Source: DATLXU01 sp035575515 (lineage in GTDB: Bacteria > Acidobacteriota > Blastocatellia > UBA7656). From it: DNA of 64,000 nucleotides. The notes under the pieces were generated by a model. The model had not been told where the DNA came from. It saw only the letters and a list, made by a program, of their open reading frames with translations, and ran no database searches. The first letter of the stretch is position 1. Each line of letters starts with the position of its first letter. The position numbers were made by a program, and so were the translations under genes. Shown here piece after piece: positions 8,346 to 16,727 of the stretch. The stretch is from the NCBI GenBank assembly GCA_035575515.1, contig DATLXU010000068.1, forward strand, positions 1-64,000, in the 5' to 3' direction.

Positions 8346-9214
8346 TGTTCATTCTCCTTCACTGCTTTTGTATAGCTTCCTAACACGCGCACGCTTTCGG
8401 CCATCTCTTCGAGATGAGCGAGCGAGCGCTCTACGCGTGGATCGTCGCGGTCGCCCGCGATGTCCAGATAAAATGAATACTCCCACGGACGGCCTTCAAT
8501 CGGGCGCGATTCGATCTTCGCCAGATCAATGTCGCGCAGCGCAAAGACCGCAAGCGCGCGAAAGAGCGCGCCCGGATGATTCGCTACGCGAAAGACGATT
8601 GAAGTCTTCCGCTCGCCTGAATGAGTTTTGATTTGAATCGAATCGTTTGGTTTTGCGAGAAGTAAAAACCGGGTGAAGTTCTTGGCGTTGTCTTCAATGC
8701 CTTCAGCGATAATCTCAGCGCCGTAGCGCGCGGCAGCCGAGCGGCCCGCAATCGCCGCTTCATCACGGCGGCTGTTTTCAACGACCATCTTTACGCTTCC
8801 GGCTGTATCGTAAGCTGCTTCAGCTTCGAGGTGAGGATTAGCGCGCAGAAATTTTTCGCATTGAGCGAGCGCGACCGGATGCGAATAGACGCGCCGCACC
8901 TGATCAAGCGCAACGCCTGCGGGCGCAATCAGGTTGTGAACTATCCGCAGGTTCGTTTCGCCGATGATCGTCAGATCGTGCTCCATCATCAGGTCGTAGT
9001 TTTTATGAACCGAGCCAGCGAGGCTGTTTTCAATCGGCACGACAGCGCAATCGGCAATGCCGAGCGTGACTGCATCGAACATTTCATCGAACGTGCGGCA
9101 GGGAATCGTTTCAATATCAGAGCCGAGCAGTTGTCGCGCGGCATCTTCGCTGAAAGCCCCCGGCTCGCCCTGATATGCTGCCGTGATTTGACTTGCGTGA
9201 TTCGTTTTCGTCAT
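8342..9214 (-). CDS. pheA: prephenate dehydratase
   Basis: 290 aa monofunctional enzyme converting prephenate to phenylpyruvate. The catalytic domain begins YQGEPGAFSE and ends with the NFTRFLLL motif that holds the catalytic Thr. A C-terminal ACT domain carries GALFRAL and ESRP, the motifs for feedback by phenylalanine. The ATG at 9214 is chosen because GGAG lies 8 bases upstream. An in-frame ATG at 9253 would lie inside the terminator hairpin loop and have no use in this arrangement. First structural gene of the pheA-aroF operon. Thus it is controlled both allosterically and, by inference, by leader attenuation. Confidence 0.93.
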   Translation of the reverse strand: MTKTNHASQITAAYQGEPGAFSEDAARQLLGSDIETIPCRTFDEMFDAVTLGIADCAVVPIENSLAGSVHKNYDLMMEHDLTIIGETNLRIVHNLIAPAGVALDQVRRVYSHPVALAQCEKFLRANPHLEAEAAYDTAGSVKMVVENSRRDEAAIAGRSAAARYGAEIIAEGIEDNAKNFTRFLLLAKPNDSIQIKTHSGERKTSIVFRVANHPGALFRALAVFALRDIDLAKIESRPIEGRPWEYSFYLDIAGDRDDPRVERSLAHLEEMAESVRVLGSYTKAVKENEQ

Positions 9215-9235
9215 CAATTTTGCTCCAAAAACTTT

Positions 9236-9270
9236 GAGGCCCGCTGCCTTCATCGGAAGGAGCGGGCCTC
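9236..9270 (-). terminator. intrinsic terminator (attenuator 3:4 stem) before pheA
   Basis: A perfect 10-bp stem, GAGGCCCGCT (9261-9270) with AGCGGGCCTC (9236-9245), is extended inward by CCTT/AAGG. It is followed on the minus strand by AAAG and five T residues. It lies between the leader stop codon and the pheA ribosome-binding site, so it would stop transcription before the operon unless disrupted. Confidence 0.85.
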
Positions 9271-9360
9271 AGTAAACTCTTGCGATGCTTAAGGCTTCAG
9301 ACCATCGCGCCCCCCGCTCCGTTTGCGGCGCTAAAGCTAAAGAAGCTAAACACGAAGCGG
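9259..9360 (-). promoter_or_regulatory. attenuator pairing regions 1, 2 and 3
   Basis: On the minus strand, region 1 CCGCTTCG (9353-9360) lies within leader codons 26-29 and can pair with region 2 CGGAGCGG (9314-9321) in 8 pairs with one G-U. Region 2, as GGAGCGGG (9313-9320), is also an exact complement of region 3 CCCGCTCC (9259-9266), which forms part of the terminator 5' arm. Pairing 2:3 therefore excludes the terminator. A ribosome stalled on the Phe codons would cover region 1 and free region 2. This is the classical trp/phe-type logic, read here from base complementarity. Confidence 0.8.
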
Positions 9361-9437
9361 AACTGGGCGCAGACAGGCGCAACCGTCGCGCGATGCGCGG
9401 CTGAATTAATCGTTGATTGCGCTCTGTGATTGGTCAT
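9297..9437 (-). CDS. phenylalanine leader peptide (PheL-like), 46 aa
   Basis: 46-codon open frame starting MTNHRAQ with GAGG 7 bases upstream of the ATG. Codons 26-35 read FRFVFSFFSF: six Phe codons in ten. The frame ends 26 bases before the terminator stem. Such a run upstream of pheA is the signature of a ribosome-mediated attenuation leader. The peptide itself probably has no function after synthesis. It is not homologous in sequence to E. coli PheL as far as I can judge; only the logic is shared. A chance frame is unlikely given the promoter, the spacing and the exact alternative pairings around it. Confidence 0.85.
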   Translation of the reverse strand: MTNHRAQSTINSAAHRATVAPVCAQFRFVFSFFSFSAANGAGGAMV

Positions 9438-9472
9438 TTTGAGCCTCGAACTTTTATCAAAGCTTGGCGGGG

Positions 9473-9501
9473 ATTATCCTCGAATCCCTAAAAGCTGTCA
9501 A
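9473..9501 (-). promoter_or_regulatory. sigma70-type promoter of the leader-pheA-aroF operon
   Basis: On the minus strand TTGACA (9496-9501), a 17-base spacer and GATAAT (9473-9478): a perfect -35 and a 5-of-6 -10. The predicted transcript start is near 9466, about 29 bases before the leader ATG. Confidence 0.8.
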
Positions 9502-9625
9502 GTGCGCATTTTTTGGCGCAACAATTTCGCATTCTTATCGCAAGAAAATCACAAGCACGCGCGAGCCTGCAATCGCTGACCATTGCAACATCAAACCTGT
9601 AGAATAATAACAGGGGAGGTTAGCC

Positions 9626-10351
9626 TTGAAATACCTGAGCGAAGAAGCAAGAAGGCAATTCATCAAGCGCGCCGCGACGCTCTCGCTTGCGTGCCTGCTT
9701 GTGATTATAGGCTTTGTGTTTTTAATGAACCTCGAATCGCCGCGCGGCGCGGCTCAGGCACAAACCATCGAGCCTGCGCGTGAATCGCTTGCTGTAAGTG
9801 TAAGCCTCGCGCAGGCGAGCTTGTCCAATTCCGCAGCGCCAGAAGTGCGGCCTCTCGACATGAAGCTATACGATGAATCGAGCATGAGCTACAGTTCAGA
9901 CTTTGCGGCATTGAGCGCAGAGAAGCTGCTGATACCGGTTTCAGGCGTGAGCGCGAATCAGTTGCGCGACAGCTTCAACGACGCGCGCTCCGAAGGGCGA
10001 GTACATCAGGCGATTGACATAATGGCTCCGGGCGGCACACCCGTTATGGCTGTCACCGACGGCACAGTGATGAAGCTGCATCGAAGCGCCAAAGGCGGAA
10101 TCACTCTTTATCAATCAGACCCGTCGGGCCGATACGTTTATTACTACGCTCACCTGATGCGTTACGCCGACGGCATGGCGGAAGGAAAATCGGTGAAGCG
10201 CGGCGACGTGATTGGATACGTCGGCGACACGGGCAATCCCGGTCCCGGAAATTATCACCTGCACTTTGCTATTTCAAAGCCTGATGCGCCGGGCAAATGG
10301 AGCGGCGGCACTCCGATTAATCCTTACCCTATCCTCGCGAGCGGAAGGTGA
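9626..10351 (+). CDS. M23-family (LytM-type) metallopeptidase
   Basis: 241 aa. An N-terminal membrane anchor (about residues 14-35) is followed by a periplasmic linker and a peptidase domain. Zinc-site residues are complete: H127 and D131 (HQAID), H176 (AHL), H211 and H213 (HLHF). It is therefore expected to be an active peptidoglycan endopeptidase rather than a degenerate activator. The start is TTG with GGGGAGG 6 bases upstream; no closer ATG fits. It is convergent with an L,D-transpeptidase gene, so two cell-wall enzymes sit together, separated by an inverted repeat. Confidence 0.87.
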   Translation: MKYLSEEARRQFIKRAATLSLACLLVIIGFVFLMNLESPRGAAQAQTIEPARESLAVSVSLAQASLSNSAAPEVRPLDMKLYDESSMSYSSDFAALSAEKLLIPVSGVSANQLRDSFNDARSEGRVHQAIDIMAPGGTPVMAVTDGTVMKLHRSAKGGITLYQSDPSGRYVYYYAHLMRYADGMAEGKSVKRGDVIGYVGDTGNPGPGNYHLHFAISKPDAPGKWSGGTPINPYPILASGR

Positions 10352-10417
10352 AGGATGAAAGGATTTGAAATTTGAGATTTGAAATTTCAAGCCCTTTTCA
10401 TCCTCCATCCTTCATCC
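10344..10417. repeat. word-type inverted repeat between convergent genes
   Basis: Imperfect arms rich in GGATGAAAGG (10344-10362) and its complement CCTTTTCATCC (10393-10417) flank AT-rich GAAATTT words. It lies between the stops of the M23 and L,D-transpeptidase genes and could act as a bidirectional terminator. Confidence 0.5.
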
Positions 10418-10426
10418 CTCATTCTT

Positions 10427-11776
10427 TCATCGTCCTCGCGTGCCGCGTCGAGACTTGCCTTTAGCTGGCGGCGACTTTGCGACCGATTGAGTCGTAAGCG
10501 GCTCGCTGCGTCCAGCAGCAAGCGCGTTGCCTGATTTTATGTCAGCAACATTTGCAACAAATTGCTCGTTCGCGCTCGCGCGATCAAGCATCTGCTTCAG
10601 AGTGTTATCATCAATCGCCGACACATTGACTCCTACGGCTTGAAGCTCGGACCGCAGGTTTTCAACCGTGTTCGTGTTGCGGCCATAAACATCAGGGTAG
10701 ATGTGCAGCACTCCGGCTTCAACCACCTGCGTGTCGTAGTTCACGTCAACAAGAAGCGGCGGATTTAACTTGACTGCCAGCCGGTCAGTGCTTGCTTTGG
10801 CTTTTTCAATCTGCTCCTTCGGCACGGGCCAGCCGCGCGCCGCCATGATTTTTTCGGCAAGGTCATAGAGGTCGTCTTTGAGCATGCGAATGCAGCCGTG
10901 CGAAACCAGATGGCCGATGTCCGTCGGCTTCGCCGCCTGATGAATCAAGTAGCCTTCGCCGAGCGGTATCTTCAACTTGCCGAGCGGGTTTCGCGGGTCA
11001 TCCGCTTCGATCCGCTCGCCCGGTTCCACATCCTCGTGAGACTCAAGCACCCACTCGCTGTCGGGCGGGACCCATTCTGGATTCCATATCACCTGTGTCG
11101 CTTTTCTCATGCCGATTGCTATCGGATATTCTTTTCGCCCGACGCCAATCTCGTATGTCTTCACTTCCTTGCCGTTCTGCCATAGCGTCAAACGAAACGC
11201 CGGAACGTTGACTGTGATTTTGATGTCGGGTTGATTCTCTTCAAGTATGGTTGTCTCGATCTTTCCGCCTGTGAATTTATCCGAGCGTTCCGACTCGTTG
11301 CCGTGAGCGGCATCAGCCGCGATGTCTGATGCGGTTGCGGCTGCGTCTTCGGTCGCCAGCTTTATCGGTTGAGATTGTTTCTTGCTGCCATCAGGATAAA
11401 CCGCTTCGGCCCACACATCGCCCGCGAAGTCCGCGACCATCTTCAACTGAGCGGAGAACGTTCCATTCGCGCCTTTGTCTGGCGCGTTCACCTTCTTCAA
11501 CACGGCCACGCGGTCTGATGCAACGACAGGGCGATAGAGAATCCTCGCAGACTGCGCGCCCGGTGCGTTGATCGTAAGCGTCACGGTGTCGGCCTTTGCC
11601 ACCTGCCATTGGTCTTCACTTTGCTCGACAGGCGAGGCTTGAATAGTCGGCTCATTTGATGTCTGCTGCGGCTGTTGGCTCGTGCTTGTGATATTCGATT
11701 CGCACGCCGCGAGAAAGATCGCCGCCAACATCGCGGCAGCTATCGCCAGGATTCGCTTGCTCGACAAGATTGCCAT
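10427..11776 (-). CDS. L,D-transpeptidase (YkuD) lipoprotein
   Basis: 449 aa. A lipoprotein signal with lipobox LAAC lies near residue 25. An Ig-like region (about 60-140) is followed by a YkuD domain whose catalytic motif SHGCIRM has Cys295 and His293. A further His lies upstream in LIHQAAKP. It would form 3-3 peptidoglycan cross-links or attach proteins to the wall. A basic C-terminal tail (KGKSRRGTRGR) follows. The ATG at 11776 has GGAGG 8 bases upstream and puts the lipobox at the right distance; an ATG at 11815 would add 13 unsuitable residues. Confidence 0.87.
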   Translation of the reverse strand: MAILSSKRILAIAAAMLAAIFLAACESNITSTSQQPQQTSNEPTIQASPVEQSEDQWQVAKADTVTLTINAPGAQSARILYRPVVASDRVAVLKKVNAPDKGANGTFSAQLKMVADFAGDVWAEAVYPDGSKKQSQPIKLATEDAAATASDIAADAAHGNESERSDKFTGGKIETTILEENQPDIKITVNVPAFRLTLWQNGKEVKTYEIGVGRKEYPIAIGMRKATQVIWNPEWVPPDSEWVLESHEDVEPGERIEADDPRNPLGKLKIPLGEGYLIHQAAKPTDIGHLVSHGCIRMLKDDLYDLAEKIMAARGWPVPKEQIEKAKASTDRLAVKLNPPLLVDVNYDTQVVEAGVLHIYPDVYGRNTNTVENLRSELQAVGVNVSAIDDNTLKQMLDRASANEQFVANVADIKSGNALAAGRSEPLTTQSVAKSPPAKGKSRRGTRGR

Positions 11777-11939
11777 TTGTATAACCTCCGGGTTTCGTCC
11801 AATTCGTCCGCACACCGATTCGCACTTGGAAAGTACAATTTCGATACCACATTGAGCGCGCCCGTCTTTGCGCGACTTAGCTTAAACTTTCTGCCTTCGC
11901 AGATGACTCGCATCGGTACGCGCGCGTACAGCAAAAAGA

Positions 11940-12028
11940 CAGTGGCCGGCGGTCAGGGGTCAGTGCAGGAGAGAAGAGACTCTGTTGAAATGGAAATCTC
12001 CTCTACTATCACTGACCACTGACCACTG
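11940..12028. repeat. CAGTGGTCAGTG-type inverted repeat
   Basis: The arm at 11940-11965 (CAGTGGCCGGCGGTCAGGGG...) is the imperfect complement of CACTGACCACTGACCACTG at 12010-12028. It fills most of the 303-base space between two divergent genes (11777-12079). The 3' arm may supply a weak -35 (CTGACC, 12012-12017) for TACAAT (12036-12041), 18 bases apart, upstream of the lyase gene. I see nothing else in this gap. Confidence 0.5.
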
Positions 12029-12079
12029 TTTCTGCTACAATCGCTGCCGCATAGCGAATCAAAAACGGGAGACGCGGCA

Positions 12080-13183
12080 ATGGAGATGAAGCAGAGTGAC
12101 GATCAAGCTACGCGCTATGAGCTTGATCGGGAGATAACCTTACGGGCGCGCGAGCGCAATGAGCCGATAGTTGCGCAGCTCGGCGAGCAGATGATTGAGC
12201 TTGAGCCGAAGTATCTGGTTCAGATGGCGCACCTGACTACGCCCGCAACCGTGTGGAAGTATGTTGAAGGCGCGGTGAAAAAATCTCGCGCGAACCTTGT
12301 GATGCTCGATCTCGAAGATTCAATCCCGCGCGATAACGACGAATTGCTCAGAGAAGGTCGAGCCAACATCATCCGCGCATTCAACGAGCTTGATTGGGGA
12401 ATGAAGCTCCGATTTTTTCGCCCGCGCGGAATTACTCTTGATCCAGCGCACGAAGACATCTGTGTCATAGTCGAGCATGCGGGCGCGCGGCTCGACGGGT
12501 TGATTTATCCCAAGATCGAAAGCGCCGAAGAAGTTCGCTCGATTGACGCCACGCTCACTTCGCTCGAAAAGAAGATTGGCCTTGCGGCGGGCAGCATCCG
12601 CATCGAGCCGCTGATTGAATCGGTCGCTGCCGAAGAGCATGTCTTTGAGATAGCTTGTTCATCGCGGCGATTGGTTGGATTGGTCTTCGGTTCTTATGAT
12701 TACTGGGCAAGCCTTGGCATGCTTGCGAAGAACTACAGAGTTGATCATCCATTGATCAATCACGCTCGCGCGCGAATCGTTAAAGCCGCAGCAATGGTCG
12801 GCATCCCCGCGATTGCCGAGATGACGACGAATTATCCGACAAGGGACAAGAGCGAAGATGAAAGGCGAGCGGCAATTGAAGAGTTTCGCCGCGACGCCGA
12901 GCTTGCGCGCGATTTCGGATTCGCTGGCAAGTGGACGGGGATTCCCGATCAAGCGGAGCTTGCCGTAGAGATTTTTCAGGTGAGCGACGAAGAGATACGT
13001 CGCGCGATTCAGGAAGCGCGAGCCTTCAGTCAGGCCGAAGCCGAGGGGCGCGGCGCGACTATGATCGGAGGTCGAATGGCTGACCGCGCGACTGACCGGG
13101 TCAATCGCAACACGCTCAAGATGGCTTACGCGCTCGGTCGGCTTGATGACGAAACGGCGCGCGAATTTGGCTTGAAAGAATAA
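12080..13183 (+). CDS. HpcH/HpaI (CitE-like) lyase, probable malyl/methylmalyl-CoA lyase
   Basis: 367 aa TIM-barrel lyase of the CitE/Mcl group. Conserved segments include MLDLEDS (Mg-binding region), YPKIES, and EPLIES with the metal-binding Glu. The late FAGKWTGIPDQ matches the GKWAIHPxQ motif of malyl-CoA/beta-methylmalyl-CoA lyases, with Thr-Gly in place of Ala-Ile-His. GGGAG precedes the ATG. The next gene, 11 bases downstream, encodes a double-hotdog MaoC hydratase, the same pairing as mcl-mch (mesaconyl-CoA hydratase). It likely cleaves or forms a C4/C5 hydroxyacyl-CoA. Substrate is inferred from family and neighbour only. Confidence 0.8.
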   Translation: MEMKQSDDQATRYELDREITLRARERNEPIVAQLGEQMIELEPKYLVQMAHLTTPATVWKYVEGAVKKSRANLVMLDLEDSIPRDNDELLREGRANIIRAFNELDWGMKLRFFRPRGITLDPAHEDICVIVEHAGARLDGLIYPKIESAEEVRSIDATLTSLEKKIGLAAGSIRIEPLIESVAAEEHVFEIACSSRRLVGLVFGSYDYWASLGMLAKNYRVDHPLINHARARIVKAAAMVGIPAIAEMTTNYPTRDKSEDERRAAIEEFRRDAELARDFGFAGKWTGIPDQAELAVEIFQVSDEEIRRAIQEARAFSQAEAEGRGATMIGGRMADRATDRVNRNTLKMAYALGRLDDETAREFGLKE

Positions 13184-13194
13184 AGAGGTTGCGT

Positions 13195-14334
13195 ATGAGC
13201 ACGACAAAAAAAGAACCGAGGGTCATTGAGCCTAAGTACGGGCGATTGCTCGACGACTTCCGCGTCGGCGAAGTCTATCATCATCCTTGGGAAGTGACGA
13301 TTGACGAGGGGATGCTTGCGATGTTCGCCGCGTCGCTGCTCGACCCGAACCCGCTTTATTCGAGCCGCCGGTTCGCACGCGACTTGGGCTTTCGCGATAG
13401 AGTCGTTCACCCGATGGTGCTGATGAACCTCGCGCTCAGTTTCTCTGTGCATGACGTTTCGGAACAGACAATCGCGCATCTCGCTTACATTGATTTGAAA
13501 TTTCCTAACGCGGCTTATGCGGGCGATACCATCACCGCATTATCAAAGGTGATCGGCGTGCGCCGGTCTGAATCAAAACCTGATCGCGGCATCGTTCACG
13601 TAGCAATCAAAGCCCTCAATCAGGATGGCGCGACCGTCGTTTCATTCGAGCGAAAAGCGTTGATGCCCGCAGGCAGACTTGAGGGCCGCGCGCATCCAGA
13701 GCGAACCGAGCCGGATGATTTTCCGGCGACAACGCAAGCGCACACGTCAGGGCCGCTGCCTCAAAGCGAGCTTATCGGGAGACTGCCAAGCGAGCTTGCG
13801 CTTGAAATCCGCAGCCCGCGATGGGTGGGTCGGCCTCGCGGGATGTTTGAGGATTTCGATGAAGGCGACGTGATACTGCACGACGCTGGCCGCACCGTCG
13901 GTGAAAGCGAGCATATGCAATTAACCGTCTTGTCGCGCAACTCGCACCCGTTGCATTTCGATGAGCTTTATGCGCGCGAGCGAGGTTTTGCCGGTACGCG
14001 AATAGTTTGCGGCGGGCCGGTCTTCGCGTGGATCGCCGCGCTTGCGAGCCGCGACACGACGGCAAACGCCTTGTGGGAAATCGGATACGACAAAGGCGCG
14101 CATCCTAACCCTGTGCTTGCGGGCGACACGCTTTATGCAGCTTCGCGCGTGATTGAAAAGCGAGACTACAACCATCGCGCTGGGCTTGTCAGGTTTCATC
14201 TTGTCGGCGTGAAGAACGAGCGGCCCGCGCGATTGATTGACGCGGGCGTTGATTTGTTCGGAGATAAATTCCGGCAAAAAGTCTTCGAGATAGAGCGAAC
14301 GATTCTGCTTCCGAAAAGGGTTGCGGGCAGCTAA
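13195..14334 (+). CDS. double MaoC-domain hydratase, mesaconyl-CoA-hydratase-like
   Basis: 379 aa with two hotdog domains (about residues 15-155 and 210-360), each starting with a short 'DF..GEV' or 'EDFDEGDVI' segment. Catalytic Asp/His candidates lie in SLLDPNPLY and SRNSHPLHFDE. The two-domain length matches mesaconyl-CoA hydratase (Mch) rather than single-domain enoyl hydratases. The ATG at 13195 has AAAGAGG 6 bases upstream; an in-frame TTG at 13189 does not. It is co-transcribed with the CitE-like lyase. Together they could interconvert mesaconyl-CoA, methylmalyl-CoA and propionyl-CoA plus glyoxylate; this pathway is an inference. Confidence 0.8.
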   Translation: MSTTKKEPRVIEPKYGRLLDDFRVGEVYHHPWEVTIDEGMLAMFAASLLDPNPLYSSRRFARDLGFRDRVVHPMVLMNLALSFSVHDVSEQTIAHLAYIDLKFPNAAYAGDTITALSKVIGVRRSESKPDRGIVHVAIKALNQDGATVVSFERKALMPAGRLEGRAHPERTEPDDFPATTQAHTSGPLPQSELIGRLPSELALEIRSPRWVGRPRGMFEDFDEGDVILHDAGRTVGESEHMQLTVLSRNSHPLHFDELYARERGFAGTRIVCGGPVFAWIAALASRDTTANALWEIGYDKGAHPNPVLAGDTLYAASRVIEKRDYNHRAGLVRFHLVGVKNERPARLIDAGVDLFGDKFRQKVFEIERTILLPKRVAGS

Positions 14335-14523
14335 GCCGTATTTACTGAGAGCTTAATTTGCAATCGCGATGTGCCGCATTTTTATTTCATGTGGCGCAAT
14401 CGTTTTGCGCTCTCATAATCCCTACCTAAGCTTTCAACTTGATTTCGCGAGCATTTACCTTGCGGCATATTGATTGCCCGCGCTTGCGATTAGCTCAATC
14501 AACTTTCAATTCGGAGGTGGCCA

Positions 14524-16623
14524 GTGTCTCACCCGATAAGATTTCGTGCGCTCTTTGCAGCAACGTGGTTGTTGATTGTCGCGGCAATGATCTTCATCCC
14601 GCGAACGGTTTCGGCTGAGCGCGATGACACCGCGTTAGCCCTGCGCGCCCGCGATATTCTCAGCCGCCGTTGTTTTCAATGTCACGGCGCGAACGGCTCG
14701 GCTCGAAAGAATATCTTTGTGCTCGACCGCGAGCGGCTTATCTCATCAAAGGCTATCGTTCCCGGCGATGCGAATTCGCTATTGCTCGCGATGGTTGAAA
14801 GCAATGCTATGCCGATGGAAGGGCCTGCGCTTTCGGATGAAGAAAAAGCTGCGCTGCGAAATTGGGTGATTGCGGGCGCTCCCCGCTGGAATGATGATTC
14901 GACGAAGCCATCCGAACGACTGTTCATGGCCGAAACGATCATTCTCGCGCTGATTCGAGACGACCTGCTGCGCGCGCCCGGTCGCAGCCGCCAGTTCCTT
15001 CGCTACTTCAGCCTCGCGCATTTATACAACGCTGGCGTTTCATCATCAGAGCTTGATGTTTATCGCGCGACGCTCGCCAAACTCATCAACAGCCTTTCGT
15101 GGCACAGAGAGATAACTGCGCCCGCTGCGATTGATCCGGCGCGAACGCTCTATCGCGTTGACCTGCGCGATTACAACTGGACTGCTGAAACATGGAACCG
15201 TATAACCGCCGCGTACCCTTACGCCGTTCGCACGCAGGAGAGCGACATCATCGCGCGCCTGACGAACTCATCGGTTGCTTACGTGCGCGCCGATTGGTTT
15301 GCAGCCAATGCATCCGCGCCGCCGCTTTATCACGACATTTTAGGATTGCCGCGCACGGTTCAGGAATTGGAAAAGATGATTGATGTGGATGCGGCGCGCG
15401 ATTTCGACGAAGAGAAGAACGTCGTTCGCGCGGGCGTTCGAGCGAGCGGAGTATCTGCAAACAACCGGGTGCTTGAGCGGCACGCGTCGCCTTACGGGGC
15501 TTACTGGAAGAGCTTCGATTTCAGAACAAGCGCGGGCGCTGAAAACATTTTCAACAACCCGATCAGTTTGACTCCGGCTGGCGGCGAGATGATCTTTAAT
15601 CTGCCGAACGGATTGCAAGCCTACTTCATCGCGGACGGGCGCGGCAATCGAATTGATCGCGCGCCGATTGAGATTGTCGCTGACCGCAATAACCCCGACG
15701 AGCCTGTGATTCAAAACGGGCGCTCGTGCATGAGCTGTCACTACGGCGGAATGCAATCTTTCAAAGACGATATGCGCGCTCTTATTGAGAGCGCAGCCGT
15801 CGCGCGGTTCGATCAGGACAAAGCCCTCGCGCTTTACCCTGAGCAGGCCCAGCTTGATCATTTAACCGAAAAAGACCGCGAGCGGTTCCGCTCCGCAGTT
15901 GCACAACTCGGCGCTGATCTGCCGACGAGCGCAATCACGGAGCCTATAAATCAACTTGCTCGTCGGTTTGCTTCCGACCTAAGTGTTGCTCAAGCAGCAG
16001 CAGAAGCCGGAATGAGGGCTGATGAATTTCAAGAGCGATTGCGAGCGAGCGCGCAGTTGATTGCGTCGGGCTTCGGGCAATTGCTCGCGGCGCGCGGCGG
16101 CATCAAGCGCGACCAGTGGGAGAAGAATTTCGGCGCGGTCGTTCGAGAGATGCGCTTAGGCGATGCGCTGACAGATCAAACAGTCTCTCGCGCGACATTC
16201 ACAGCAACCGCATCGCCCGGCTCTCAATCATTCAACAGAGATTTCAACCGCGAGCCGCGCCGCTCGGATGCGATCAATGCCAATCCGGTTGAGATAATGA
16301 AAACCGCGCGCACGATATTCGTCTGGTCCGGCACTGTGTACTTGAACGCAGACCGCTTTGAAGACGAGCTTCGCAAACGGCCAGAGTTTCAGGCAATGGG
16401 TTTGGTCATCGTGAAAGAACAACGGCTTGCCGATTTGGAGATCGATCTTGGCCGCCCGCTCTTCACCTTCACTTTTACTTACAACGTGACAAGCCCTGCG
16501 GCGAGCATACTGGTGACGAGCGGCAAGGTGACGGCATTCGATGGCGGCGGGGCCGCGCCGAAGATTGCAAAAGAGTTATTGAAACGAATACAGGCCGCGC
16601 GCACGGGACAGGAGGTGAAATGA
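14524..16623 (+). CDS. secreted two-heme c-type cytochrome-domain protein
   Basis: 699 aa with a signal peptide (about residues 8-32). A Planctomycete-type cytochrome c domain (PSCyt1-like) carries CFQCH near residue 50, followed by MPMEGP, a probable axial-Met region. A second heme motif, CMSCH, is near residue 402. The long middle and C-terminal regions match nothing I can name. The start is GTG with GGAGGT four bases upstream; no in-frame ATG is close. Monocistronic, convergent with a CocE hydrolase gene across an inverted repeat. Periplasmic electron transfer is likely; partner unknown. Confidence 0.78.
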   Translation: MSHPIRFRALFAATWLLIVAAMIFIPRTVSAERDDTALALRARDILSRRCFQCHGANGSARKNIFVLDRERLISSKAIVPGDANSLLLAMVESNAMPMEGPALSDEEKAALRNWVIAGAPRWNDDSTKPSERLFMAETIILALIRDDLLRAPGRSRQFLRYFSLAHLYNAGVSSSELDVYRATLAKLINSLSWHREITAPAAIDPARTLYRVDLRDYNWTAETWNRITAAYPYAVRTQESDIIARLTNSSVAYVRADWFAANASAPPLYHDILGLPRTVQELEKMIDVDAARDFDEEKNVVRAGVRASGVSANNRVLERHASPYGAYWKSFDFRTSAGAENIFNNPISLTPAGGEMIFNLPNGLQAYFIADGRGNRIDRAPIEIVADRNNPDEPVIQNGRSCMSCHYGGMQSFKDDMRALIESAAVARFDQDKALALYPEQAQLDHLTEKDRERFRSAVAQLGADLPTSAITEPINQLARRFASDLSVAQAAAEAGMRADEFQERLRASAQLIASGFGQLLAARGGIKRDQWEKNFGAVVREMRLGDALTDQTVSRATFTATASPGSQSFNRDFNREPRRSDAINANPVEIMKTARTIFVWSGTVYLNADRFEDELRKRPEFQAMGLVIVKEQRLADLEIDLGRPLFTFTFTYNVTSPAASILVTSGKVTAFDGGGAAPKIAKELLKRIQAARTGQEVK

Positions 16624-16624
16624 T

Positions 16625-16723
16625 GAAAGGCGAAAAGGTGAAAAGGGAAGAGGTGAAAGGGATCGCAAACCGTATCGTTCTTCATCCATGCCTTTTCACT
16701 TCTTCACCTTTCGCCTTTTCGCC
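16625..16723. repeat. GGCGAAAAGGTGAAAAGG-type inverted repeat
   Basis: Purine-rich words GGCGAAAAGG, GGTGAAAAGG and GGTGAAAGGG (16625-16661) are mirrored by pyrimidine-rich complements at 16691-16723. The element occupies the whole space between two convergent genes and is a plausible bidirectional terminator. It resembles the elements at 10344, 19728 and 63295 in style. Confidence 0.55.
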
Positions 16724-16727
16724 TGTC

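Noticed and set aside
9215..9253. Longer pheA reading frame starting at ATG 9253
   Set aside because: That ATG lies inside the terminator hairpin loop, has no ribosome site, and would add 13 residues not typical of the family; ATG 9214 has GGAG well placed.
9236..9470. T-box riboswitch for tRNA-Phe
   Set aside because: No T-box consensus or specifier-loop architecture is seen, whereas a translated Phe-rich leader with alternative stems explains the region.
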